Shown here piece after piece: positions 1 through 12,800 of a DNA stretch of 64,000 nt (its first letter is position 1; each line of letters opens with the position of its first letter). The position numbers and the translations under genes are program-made. The stretch is from contig OY979725.1 in the NCBI GenBank assembly GCA_963855995.1, positions 4,402,001 through 4,466,000 of the forward strand, given 5' to 3'. The notes under the pieces were generated by a model. That model searched no databases and was not told the origin of the DNA. It worked only from the letters and a program-made list of their open reading frames with translations. Source of the stretch: Muricea muricata (taxonomy: Eukaryota > Cnidaria > Anthozoa > Malacalcyonacea > Plexauridae).

Positions 1-370
1 TTAGTATATACTGAGGTCTCTGACTTCTGCTACCATTTTTAGGTTCTATTTTATATAATTTACATGCTAATACTAAATATGCATTAATGTGACTATGGAT
101 GTATTTCAACTGTGTAGGTTGCAAAATCCAAGATATTTTAATAAAGCATTTAATATAAAATTTAATATAAACAGATGGCTATATTGGACTTGGGCTTTAC
201 TCAGAGGTGAAAAATGTATCGGATCATTGTTCTCAGAGAGTATTTCAGGTTCACATTGACAAAAATGGGGACCAAAAATGGATTTGTACATGGGTTTACT
301 GACAAATTTTACTACTTTACTGCAATATTTTCTGCAAATGGCATAATTGATCGAAAAATAAAGAAGACCG

Positions 371-516
371 GGGGCCGGTTGTATAAAATTCTTAATCACT
401 TTTTTAATCACTGGTTTACAGTTAAATAGTAATTAAGTGCTAAATACGTTGTTCTGATTGGTTGATGTTTCCACTAATCATAGTTACCTTTAATCACTTT
501 TTATACAACCGGCCCC
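371..516. repeat. MITE, GGGGCCGGTTGTATAAAA termini
   Basis: Terminal inverted repeats of about 18 bp (GGGGCCGGTTGTATAAAA and its complement) bound a 146-bp segment with no coding content; TAATCAC motifs recur inside. A partial copy of the right half lies at 20965-21045. This is a non-autonomous DNA transposon; the superfamily is not clear. Confidence 0.6.
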
Positions 517-884
517 AAAGTGTTTCTTGTTTAAATTTGTGTTTCCTGTTTGTATCGCGCATAGGCATAGAAACACAAGGCAACTGGTCTTTTTAATTTA
601 TACAATTTACAAATGGCATACTTTCTTTTTTAAATTTTCACTTAATGCAGTTTCGTGTATATCCCATTCATCCTGTCGCTACCAACCTAATCTACGTACT
701 AGCTTGCCATCACTGAGGGCCTGTTGAGCGGGGGGAATTTGATGAAATATTACCCCAAAAGAGGATATATGATCCTAAGGGGTAATATTTTATCGAATTT
801 TCCAAGGGGAGGGTCTATAAATTATATGTGGTACTTGTACCAAAAAACAGGCGAAAAGAAAACATAACTACATGGAGTACATAC

Positions 885-3800
885 AATATAAAAAGGTCGC
901 CAGTTTTTATTGAGCATTTCTTCATCTGTAAGGCCTTCGATATTCCTGACTGCGTCCCAAATTGTTCTCAGAGCATTTCGTGTTGCCTTTTTGGCGTGTC
1001 TGCCATCTTTATGTTTCCACTAGATATTAGTATTTTGATCTCCGCCATTGTGAACATTAAATATGAAAATTTCGCACCATTTTTCAGCATTTAGTTGTGC
1101 GCGAGAGATCCGCGCGTGGGTATAGTGGTCGAATACAACGCTGGAGCATCTCGCCCTTCGATTGGAACAGAAATTTTCTCTATGAAGCTAAAACTGTGAA
1201 GTTGACGAGTGTTTTTACGTCACGTCTCACAGTAATTTAGCGTTGCCATAAATTTCGTTGTCATCTGGACGTGTTAATATTTTAAAATATAAAACTTTTT
1301 GACAATGTATTTTTGGGAAATTGCTTCAGAATTTCGCATCTTTGCATGGGCATTAATTTACCCAAGTTCGCTTCAATGCTACACCGAATCACACGTTTTT
1401 CGGTCTTTAAACCGATTTTTGAAAATTCGGTTCTGGTTTAGCCATGAGTTGCCAGACCTACGTAAGTATGACTCACCTCTGATAGCGAAATGGCCTCGCA
1501 AAACTTCTTCCATACGACATTGTGGATTGAGAGGTCATACAGCAAACGTACGGAACGTGCTCTAACATAACTTTCGCTGTCTTCCATTAATTTCCATAAT
1601 AAAACCGGTAGGTTAGTCTCCAATAACTGCACAATACATTCGGCTGAAATGAAACAATCAAATGAATTAATAATAAATGAAATTCAGTATAATTTGTATT
1701 AAATATTTATAGTAGAGGAAATAAGAGTACAAATATCGCATTTTATATAATAAACAACAATCATGAAATGCACGAAAGTAAATGTAAAACTCACCATCCA
1801 GTGTTGTAATAAGGTGCTGAAGGAAAAAGAGAGTAGAATCGCGCACATCCCAACATGAATTTGAACAATGCCTGACAAGTAGCTGATTCAAAGTTTCAAC
1901 ATTTACGTACGACGGAAACACTCCTCCCACCTCAGAAAACAAGCATTTTAGAGCCTCGAAACAAGCGCTAATTACCTAGATAAAGGAAATCACATAAATA
2001 GATACTCAATTCCCAATGAACAATAAGACAAACTTTTGAAATGGAAAAATTTAATAGCACAGCTGGAAAGAGCATCCTAAATCTCTACAATTGTGAAGTT
2101 TTATTGCGAAATATTACAAAACGTGAAAAATATAGAAATTTGCTAACTTTGCAAATTTTACGCGCGGTTGCAATAATTGTATTACGCGCGGGAAAGCGTT
2201 ACCACTATGTTGCAATGTGGGAATAGCCTATTTATTTTGCGTATTGGTCATGATTACAGTGCACAGCCCACGTTGATGTGAAAACGTTGCCTACTGTGCA
2301 TTCAAAAAGGTGTTGCAGATAAGTAATAAACAATTATTCCAATAGTTTAGTTATCCCTTTACAGTGTGTATAAAAAAACTGAACCTTTCAAATTCAATAT
2401 ATGCATTGTCGTAATTTGACAGCTCTAATCTCTCGTCAACTTAATATGCATAAATGAACACAACTCACAACTTATCCTCGTAGTTTTGTCCTATGAGTAC
2501 ACGACTTTGTGTTCTTACCATCCATTTGACAGGATGCGCAAAAACTGTTTGGTTTTTGCACTTCCTGTCAAACTGGACATATATTGTTAATATAGATACA
2601 CAAAACAAAACATTAATACCTGAATATCCTGGGAAACAAGTAGGATCTTGAGAAGCAAGTTGTAGCATTGCACATTGCCATTAAATGGACAGTCACCTAC
2701 AAAATAGAACGATCCCATAATGCTAACCTGCAACCAGCAACCGCCTTGCACATTATATTAACATCTGAATGATGAAACACAGCCTGGGTGCAAATTACCT
2801 TCGAAAACACCTCGCTTAAGACATACAGCGAGTGCCTTGATAAACAATTTGGTTGAGGAATGTTCTTGCAAGTAATAGTCATCAGACTGTTCGTTATGAA
2901 AATCCAGGATGTCTTTGCACCACAATTGAATGATTTTAACGACTGCGGACATTACACTTGTCTGTGAAGAAATGCAATTTGGTTGAAAACAATATTTCAG
3001 GAATTTTATAGGAAAAGCCTAGGAGCAATTTTATTCATTTCAAAACAGTGCAATTTGCAGAAAGCCTTATTCCGAAACACTATGTCACCTAACCTTACAA
3101 ATGTAAAGAAAACGGGAGGATTGTAAGATGACTAAATCAACTTGTGGTTAGGTTACATTCTAAATATCTTCCTAGCAACACTGTCGTGACTGTCTCAACT
3201 ACAAAATGAATACCAGCTAAAATCTGTCCATGCAACGAGTCCAAAAGCACAACACTGGAGCACTTTTCCCTAAATTCGATTACTTAATTTACAATAATTC
3301 TTCAAAAATTGCCTCTTTAGAAAGGTTTAATTTGCCGTTTTCGTTTGACTACATTTAACAGGTAAATCTTTGGCTACTTTTAATGATCTCTATCTGCAGA
3401 ATAACAATCAATGTATCCCAAAATATATCACTCGGATAAATTTTACTCATTTCAAACATAACTACTTTATCCATGATTCTGTCAAAAACGATTAACTGTA
3501 AAATGCGCTGACTTTATTTTATTAATCGACAGACTAGAATCTTTTTCATCGTTAATGAAAGCACGTTATTCGGCTGTAAACTATAAAATTTTACACCAAT
3601 CGTGACTTTATAAACACAAATGTATGAAAATATGCCATTTTGAAGGGTTATTTTCATTTACATCGTATTTGCTCAATTTTTCTTCAATTTTTGCAAAAAT
3701 GGTGATAATCGAAAGCTAAAAGATTGGTCTTTCAGGCTGCGAAAGACTTATTTCTCTAGATTAATGATCGATAATAATAGATTGATAAGAGCACTCCAAA

Positions 3801-6800
3801 ATTCGATTACCTTTTCTTTATACAACCTTACCTTAAGATGAAATTTTAAATACTCTTGGGTTTTGACTGTTTTTTAAGAGCTAAATACAAATATCAATTG
3901 CTCCTAAACCCAATCGCATTACCACTCGAATCAATGCATCTTTTTGTCTCACCTAATATTCCGCCCTCTCATTACCAGTTATCTTATTCCCCCTATACTC
4001 AGAGTGATATGTCTTGAGGGACACACTTTATTGTCTACCACCCTATCTATACCACAAACGAATTCGATTGCGGTTGAAAAAGAACGGATAGTGTGCAACA
4101 TTAAGGAACATATTCTAAATTTTAAATTTTAGTGTTACTTCATGTAAGGATATTAATAAATTCACAAAATGGCGCCCGACGTGGGGCAACTTGCTTTTCG
4201 AGAGTAAATTTTGAAGCATTTCCCTTTTGGGACAGTTTTGAAAAAGCAGTTCATAGAAACAAAAGTTTATCCTGTATTGACAAATTCAATTATTTGCATT
4301 CCCTGCTGGATGGTTCTGCGTTACAAGTTATTAAAGGCTTTGACGGAAGAAAATTTCCAAATTGCAATAGATCTTCTTAAACAGCGTTATGGAAATATAC
4401 AAGTTATTTTATCAGCCCATATGGATGAAATGTTGAAGCTTTAAGATTGTTCTGGTGATAAAGTATCAGTACGCAAAACCTTCGCAAAGTACATGATAAA
4501 ATCAACGTTAATGTAAGAGGACTTGAGGCCCTTGGAGTAAAAGCAGAACAATATGGTAGTCTACTCATCCCTACCATAATGTCAAAGCTACCAACGCAAT
4601 TACGAGTCCAAGTTGCTAGGAAAACTGCAAGCGAACTTTGGGAGATTAACGACACTTTAGAAATTATTCGAAAGGAACTTGAAGCGCATGACATTAGTGA
4701 GAGTGTTTGTACAAGTAATGATGAGCTACGAAGACAAAATGAATCATGGAAACAAAATGGACAGCGAAATCATATCGGCGAATCTCAGTAGCCAGCTTAT
4801 TTCTTAAAGATGGCAACAATGAACGAAAGATTAAATGGGTCTTTTGTGGGCAGAATCAATATTCAGCCCCTTGTCAAAAAGTAAAAGATAACGAGGAAAG
4901 AAAAAGCATTTTATGAGATCAGAAGCGATGTTACCTGTGTCTGCAAAGTGGACACCATGTACACGAATGCGAGAATGGTAGAAATTGCCGTTGGTGCAAT
5001 GGAAAACATCACCAATTTATTTGTAGCAAAAATACCAAATCACCTGCAGCAAAGGTTCCAGAAGATACCCAGAAGGAAGATGTGAAAGATGACAAGAGTA
5101 AAACCAAGGAGGGTACAACAACTACAACCCCAAAGCCTCGCCATCCAAGGTCCACATGCATAAGCTTAACACAGGAGTCCTGTCCGAGTACTTTTGGACA
5201 GTGGTAGTCAAAGATCGCATGCAACTAATCCTTTGAAACGTCTTGGTCTGCGGCCCGTAAAGAGACACTTAACTTGAATACGTTTGGGCAAGATAAATTT
5301 ACAAAACAGAAGTGCGACGTTGTTCATTCAAATCTGAAATAAAGCAAGGACGGCGAAGATATCAAGATTTCAACTCTTTGTTTCGAGAAAATATGTTCTC
5401 CTATACCCTCTAAAGTTCAACATCATTCCTACCAACACTTAATGGGACTGGATCTTGCTGATTTATCTCTTGCACAAACCAACAACCAGGATGATGGTGT
5501 CTTAGACATCTTAACAGGTTCGGCTTATTATTACGACATTGTTATGGGAAAAATCGTACGAGAAGACAGTGGGCCAGTAGCTGTCAACAGCAAATTTGGA
5601 TGGGTTCTTTCGGGGCGATCAACTAACGCGAGTCAAGGCAACAATACTTAACAAATAGATTTCATTTTTGCGTGCGTCTGTACTGTAATAGATCACAGAT
5701 GACGTCATAGCGTGTGAAGAAATAAAAAGTGCACACGAGACGCAGTCGAGTGCGTGACTTTTTGTTCTTCACACGGTATGGCGTCATCTGTGATCTATTA
5801 CAGTACAGAAGCACAAAAAAATGAAATCTATTTGTTTCATATTATAATAAAGTTGACAAAATTCATGCGAAGACCCGCGAAATAAATTAGCTAAATTACA
5901 TCACGCCATCAGTTGACGTCATCCGTGCGTGTGTACTTTAATAACACATAGCTCGCGACCAATGAAAATGCAGAATGAACACGTATTATTATATAATACG
6001 TTTTATAATATAGCATTTGTGAATCCTGAACTGGTTAAGAGCCGTGTTTACATAACTAAATGTAAACACGGAAAATTTCCCGCCACTTCTAAACACGGAA
6101 ATTTTTCGTATTCTTTGGGCTTTTGACTTTGCTATAATATTATAAAAAATTATAAAACATTTTTCCGTGTTGATATACAGTTATAACAACACGAGTGGAA
6201 ATTGGAAAAACGAGAAATTGTGAAGAATGCGCAGCTTCATGCGAGTTTGAAGACCATCATGTTAAATCCGATATTATTGCGTCTAAGACTAGGATCGCAC
6301 CGATACGAAAGCAGTCTATCCCTAGATTAAAACTCCTGGGAGCTACTATCCTGACTCAAATAGTTAGCTCCATTAGGTCCTCGCTGGTCTCGATTAGTGA
6401 ATCCGAAGTTTTATGTGGACGGACTCATTTACAGTACTTTGTTGGATTAAAACCGATAAGCCGTGAAAACAGTCCATACAAGGAAGAGTAGATGAAATTC
6501 GTCGGAGAGGACAAATGGATGTTCTGCCCACGAGAATTGAACATCGCAAATTTACCTTCACGAGGTTGTAGTGGAGAAGCACTGCTGAAAAACGATGAAT
6601 GGTTCCATGGTCCCAACTTCTTAAAAGAAAACAAAGAAAACTGGCCACAACCTTCTGGATGTAGTAACACAGAACGTGAAATCGCGTTAACGGAAACGTC
6701 CAAACGTTCTGACAAGCCAACAGTACATTCCCTTGCTGCCGTGGAAAAGGGAAATGTTCTCAAAGGAGTCGGAAAGGTAGTAGACTGTCACCGTTATAGT

Positions 6801-9800
6801 TCGAAGACAAAGTTGTTAATACGTGTAACATCGTATCTAGTGAAGTTCATAGCAAGGATTAAAAAACGTAAAGCTAACAACATGTCTGAACTATCAGCTG
6901 ACGAACTATTCGAAGTGGAAGAGATGTGGATCAGAGATGTTCAAAGCGACGAGTTTCCGGCAGAATTTCAGCAATTAACTACTGGTACGAAAGCTTCGAG
7001 TTCGAAATTTAATCAATCTTCTTCCTGCCAGGCATCATGTTACAGATTTAATAATCGAGGAAAACAACGAGTCATCAAATCATACAGGCATAACGAATAC
7101 CACATCATACCGCATTCGAGAAAGATATTGGGTACTTCACGGAAGGCGGTTAAACGAGTTCTACGAAAATGTGCAACTTATAAAAGATTAGAAAGGAAAC
7201 CGTATACCCCACCTACCATCGTGCCGTACAAGCGACGATCCACCCATTAGTTACACTGGGCTAGATTTCGCCGGACCCCTCAACGTCAAGGAAGAATCAA
7301 AGTGTAATCAATGATCAACAATGAAATCGTATATCGCTTTATTTACTTGTGCGTTAACACGAGCGATTCACCTAGAACTATTGCCAAGTTTATCAACCGA
7401 AGGATTTCTGCAGGCCTTTCGAAGGTTAGGGTTAGGGTAGCAGAGAAGTTCCGAGAATGTTGATTTCCGATAACGCAAAGACGTTTAAAGCGGCTAGCAA
7501 GGAACTGTCAAAAATCAAGCGTTCTTCCAAAATTCAACAGCATTTGGCAAATAAAGGGGTTTCGCGGAGATTCATTGTGGAAAAGGCCTGGCACGGGGGG
7601 TTTGGGGTTTTAACTTACAAACTCCATCGGGCGAGCTATGCTATCGTTTGAAGAATTATTTACGTCATTGGTGGAGATCGAGGCGACGTTAAATAATCGC
7701 CTTATCACCTCTGTTTACGATGACGAAGAGGGGCTATCATATCCTCTCACTCCGTCCTGTTTAATTTACGGGCGCAGAACGACAACTTCGCTCAATGACA
7801 GCCAGCACGAGATGGTGAGCATAAACAAGTCTTTGACGAAGAGAGTGACACATCACAGGAAGTTATTGAATGAATTTGGCAAACAATGGTAGCGTGAATA
7901 CCTATAAAGCCGGTTTTCCACTAGCGAATTTTTTCGCGCGAAGCGACTTTTCTTTTTTGTCTAAGCTCAATTAGTTCCGCATGATTGCAGCTGAAAGCTC
8001 AAGAACAAAGGAAAAAACTCGCTAGTGGAAAACCGGCTTTAAACATTCGTGAGTCAACAACGGCTTCTAACAACGGCAAGCAATAGAGTGCTTTAGCAAA
8101 CACGACGCGACGTCGACGAGGACGTGAAAATGACGTGTACAGACAACAGTCATCTACTTCCGGTTTGATCTAGAACGTCAGATTTGTCTTCTTGCAAGTA
8201 TTTTTGTGTTTTCATCCCGCCTGCTTATTTCCGTGGATATTTCAATCAGTTGTCAAGATATAGGCAAGGAAATGCTTTCTAAGGATGGCCTTCTGTCTCT
8301 GAAGATCGTGTCTGAGCAGTCGACAATTTCTGGAAGAGTAAACTGGAAATATTTTGTTGTTTTAAGGAGACTAAGTTTGTCATAGTTTTCGGAAAAAATA
8401 CAAAAGCTCAAGGTCATTTTTGAAAGTAAATGCTTACAGTTCTGGGTGATTCCATCAGGTTTGTGCGTTTTCAGTATAATATAGCATGTCAGTGATTGTC
8501 CTGGTGACATTTAGAAATGTTTTCAATAGTTTTTTTCTGGCTGAAATCTGTTTTTTCTCGGGTTTTTTAATTGTTGTACTTTTTTGAACTATGTCGATGT
8601 CGATAACGATGTCGAGGACGCAATAGCCAGGGGGGGGCATTGTTATTTTAAAGAACGAGAATACAAAGTGTATATTTTGGAAAACAGCGAATGTCGAGGA
8701 GCAGATTTCGCATAACAAAATTTTCGTATACGAAATCTGCATTAGGCCACAGATCAGGTATAGAACCAGATGTCTCACTAAGCAAAATTTATGTCCGCGA
8801 TTTTGAAGAGCTCGCGTCAGCCTTCGTGAGATTTGCTTGCGTCAGATTTGCTCGCGTCAGATCGCTCGCACCAGATTTGCTCGCGTCAGACTTGCTCGCG
8901 TCAGACTTGCTCGCGTGAATCTTTCTTGCTAAAAAGAAGCAGCGTATCATTTATCAGTAAAATTCGTCAAGAAAATAAAGACCAATAGGTAGTTGCGCCT
9001 AAAATCGCCGTTTAACTGCCAAATTCTGCACTTCCCTATCTTTTTTCTAATAAAAAATATGCATTACACTTGCCAGAGGTATTGCGTGTCCAATTCGTGC
9101 TCTCACGTAAGCAGTACACGTCAGCGTGTTATTGCGTGAGCAATTCGTGCTCTCTGGTTGCGTCATCTCGCGTGTGCAATTCGTGATCAGCCGAAAAATC
9201 GCGGACACGAAAACATTAGGAATAGATAGGAAGTGAGACATCTGGTTCTATACCTGATCTGTGATTAGGCTTCAATGGACAAGTCTCGTCACAGGCGGCC
9301 CAGTTCAGTGTGTAGTTTCATATAGAGATCAGTAGCGAGCGGTAGCGTATTGTTTTACATATATAAGATACATAAGGTAGGCAACTAAATTTAACCTGAC
9401 GAACATATAACTTTTGTTAAACACAAAATACATCGCTCGTGGAATTAAAAACAGGTAAAAATTTATAGCACGTTAATCTCCGATAATTTTACTACACATA
9501 TTCAATGAAATTTGTCTTCAATGTTTCCGAATGGATGCAAAATTTGAACATATTTTTCATGTATTGACAAAAAATTTCTTGTCCCGATGCGGGATGCCAG
9601 AGGTTGGCGTACACGTCAGCCTTTAAAAAGCATTCATAAACTCCTATTGGTTTAAATGAATATTTCGTTAAAAGTGCACCAATAGGAGTTTATAAATGCT
9701 TTTTAAAGGCTGACGTGTACGCCAACCTCTGGCATCCCGCATCGGGACAAGAAATTTTTTGTCAATACATGAAAAATATGTTCAAATTTTGCATCCATTC

Positions 9801-12800
9801 GGTAACATTGAAGACAAATTTCATTGAATATGTGTAGTAAAATTATCGGAGATTAACGTGTTATAAATTTTTACCTGTTTTTAATTCCACGAGCGATGTA
9901 TTTTGTGTTTAACAAAAGTTATATGTTCGTCAGGTTAAATTTAGTTGCCTACCTTATGTATCTTATATATGTAAAACAATACGGTACCGCTCGTTACTGA
10001 TCTCTATATGAAACTACACTCTGAACTGGGCCGCCTGTGGTCTCGTATACCCCTCAGACCTTCGGTATAAAAGTTACAATATGTACCATATAACTTCTGT
10101 CAGAAATGATATCTGTTGTGACTGTTAAAGACTTGGCAACAGCAGAACTCGAAAGACAATCTTTCAATGTCTTATTCAATATTCCAAGAACTGTCTCATA
10201 GCTGTCGTTTGTCTACCAAATAAAAACAAAAAATAACTGTTAATATATTTCTCATTTATCCATGGTCAATCTTGACATGGTCTGGAAACACAGCGAACTT
10301 AAAAGCGTTTACAATGAGCTATGATTTTATGTTGAATTGGCTTCACCGAGCACAAATCTATTAAAAGTTTGATTATTAATATTTCGATAGTACGGTTGAG
10401 TGCTTAGGCGAGGCAACGCTATTGGACGATTGCTTCATTATACCAAAAATTCATTGTCTTTAACGTGCATAAGTCTGCATAAACACGAACAAAAAGATAG
10501 AACAAAGACGTTGGCTGAGTCTCCCGACCATATTTAGATTGACTTTGATTTATCGAACTTATCCTGAAGGGTTTATATTTGCATTTGGACGGTTTTACTA
10601 ACAGTGGCGGATCCAGGGTAAGTCAAAATAAATTATAGCAGCTCAATTTCAATTTCAAAATAACTTTATAACAATGTCATAGGTTATGAATTTCAAAAGA
10701 ATAAAATCTAACCAATGAAGTTGCTTTGAAGGTATTTTAAAATGTAAATATATCCAAGAATGAGCTGTGGTAATTTATTTTGACTTACGCCAGATCCGCC
10801 ACTGTTTACTAACATGCCGTTTGTGGCGTCCTGATGTCGTTAACTTTCATTTAAATTGTAAATGATTAAAAAGTTCACAATCTGGAGAGCGCAGTTTTCT
10901 CACAAACTAGTTGCTACTTTATTTTCACTAAATTCACGACAATTTTTTTCATCGTTCAACAACAACAAGGACCACATAGACCGTTTGGCTGAACTGTTAA
11001 AAACATTTAGGATATACCGCCATTTGCAATTGAGCGTGACCCCTGCGTTTTTACGTGTTTGTTTCGTATTGATGTTTATTGGCCAAAATTTCACGTTGCT
11101 ATGGGCGGAACCAAAAATAATTCATAAGCAAAAAACAAAGGAAATCATAGCCGAGAAGGAATTTTTATGTGATAAAACACAGTCACGTAGATTTTCATTA
11201 AACATTTGCCTCGACTTTCTCGGCCTATATATATAGCCAACATCTATATTGAAAAATTGTTTCGTAAAAAAACGGACGAGATTGACATAAAATAGGTCGC
11301 TTTTGAAGTCATGAAGATACTCGTGTGTAATAAATTTACTGCATTGTTTGGGAAAAAATGTCCAAACATGCAGCAAGATCTGCTCTACTTCTCAACAACA
11401 TTCTAGCATAAATCTACCATAAATTAGGAAAAGCGCGCGAAATCAGCATAATATAATCACTCCTGCTCTTGTTTTGAATTATTGAATCACAAATATTACA
11501 TAAAATAATCTTCACGTACTAAGCACTGTGTTGACAACAACCTCTTGATAACAATATCGACACTCTGGTGTGCCAAATGATCCGCATCATTGTCTTCCAT
11601 CTTCCGCAGTGTTGCATGAACAGGGAAAGCGACCAACGCAAACAGTAAACACAAGGCAGGCTCACAAACCCTTCTATTTGTAAGGTCTCTACATAGAAAT
11701 ACAGGGTGTATCAAAAAAAAGGTAATCGAACTTTGCAGTGCTCTAGCGGGTTCATTATACAATCTACAGAAATCATTCTTTCGCAGGCGGAAAGACCAGG
11801 CTTTTAGCTTTCGATTGTCATTATTTTTGTGAAATTTGAAGAAAGATTGGGCAAATACGAATCAAATGAAAATAGCCGGTCGAAATCGCATATTTCCACC
11901 TCTGAGCATTATTAGGGCAGCGAATAAGAAAAGAAAATTTCATTAATCATTTATTTGTCACGAGAAACAATTAACATCACTAATAAAATGCCAGAAGTTT
12001 ACTACCTAAGCTAAAATTGGTCCCAGCTCTCCCATCTGGGAACTCCCAACGGTGGAAAAAATGCGATTTCGACCTGCCATTTTTATCGCATTTGTATTTG
12101 CTTGATTTTTCTTCAAATTCTATAAAAACGATGGCAATTAAAAGCTAAAAGCCTGGTCTTTCCAACTACGTAAGAATTATTTCTGTATGTTAAATATTGA
12201 ACGCCCTAGAGCACATCAAAGTTCGATTACCCTTTTTTTGATACACCCTGTATATAGGAAACATAACGTCAAATATGATTAGGTATGTTCAAAAGAGAAA
12301 GTTATGGTTTACAAAAACACTGCTATCATAACCATTTTACAAGGTACATATCAAAATTAAGGTATCGTTTTACTGGGGCAAACAGAAATGGCAAGCTTTA
12401 ACCGCCATTGTGAATGCGCTTTTTATTATATTGCAGACAGTTAGATACCCAACAACTACACAATGAGATTTTTTGCATACTATCATTACTGTTGATTTCA
12501 GGTCACTTTTCAAAGTAGGGTTCCCAAGTTTTTGATTATTCCTAATAACATTTACCAAATTTGGAAGATTGCGTGAGAACTTTCAAAACCAAATTCACAA
12601 CTTGGTGAACTAGGTGGTACTGACGCACCGAACTAAAGTACTGAACTAAAGTATTGAAGTACCCAATAAATTACTGAAGTACTGAACTAAAGTTCTGAAT
12701 TAAAATACTGAAGTAAAGTACTGAGGAACTGAAGTGAAGTACTGAACTAAAGTACTGAAGTGAAGTACTGAACGAAAGTAGTAAAGTACTGAAGTACTGA

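Noticed and set aside
642-678. Additional BRAT1 exon (DEWDIHETAL)
   Set aside because: 37 bp with plausible splice sites and phase, but the resemblance to the DLDWEV region is too weak to include as certain.
7424-7440. Telomere-like GGTTAGGGTTAGGGTAG
   Set aside because: Only two units inside a decayed retroelement; chance or a minor relic, not a telomere.
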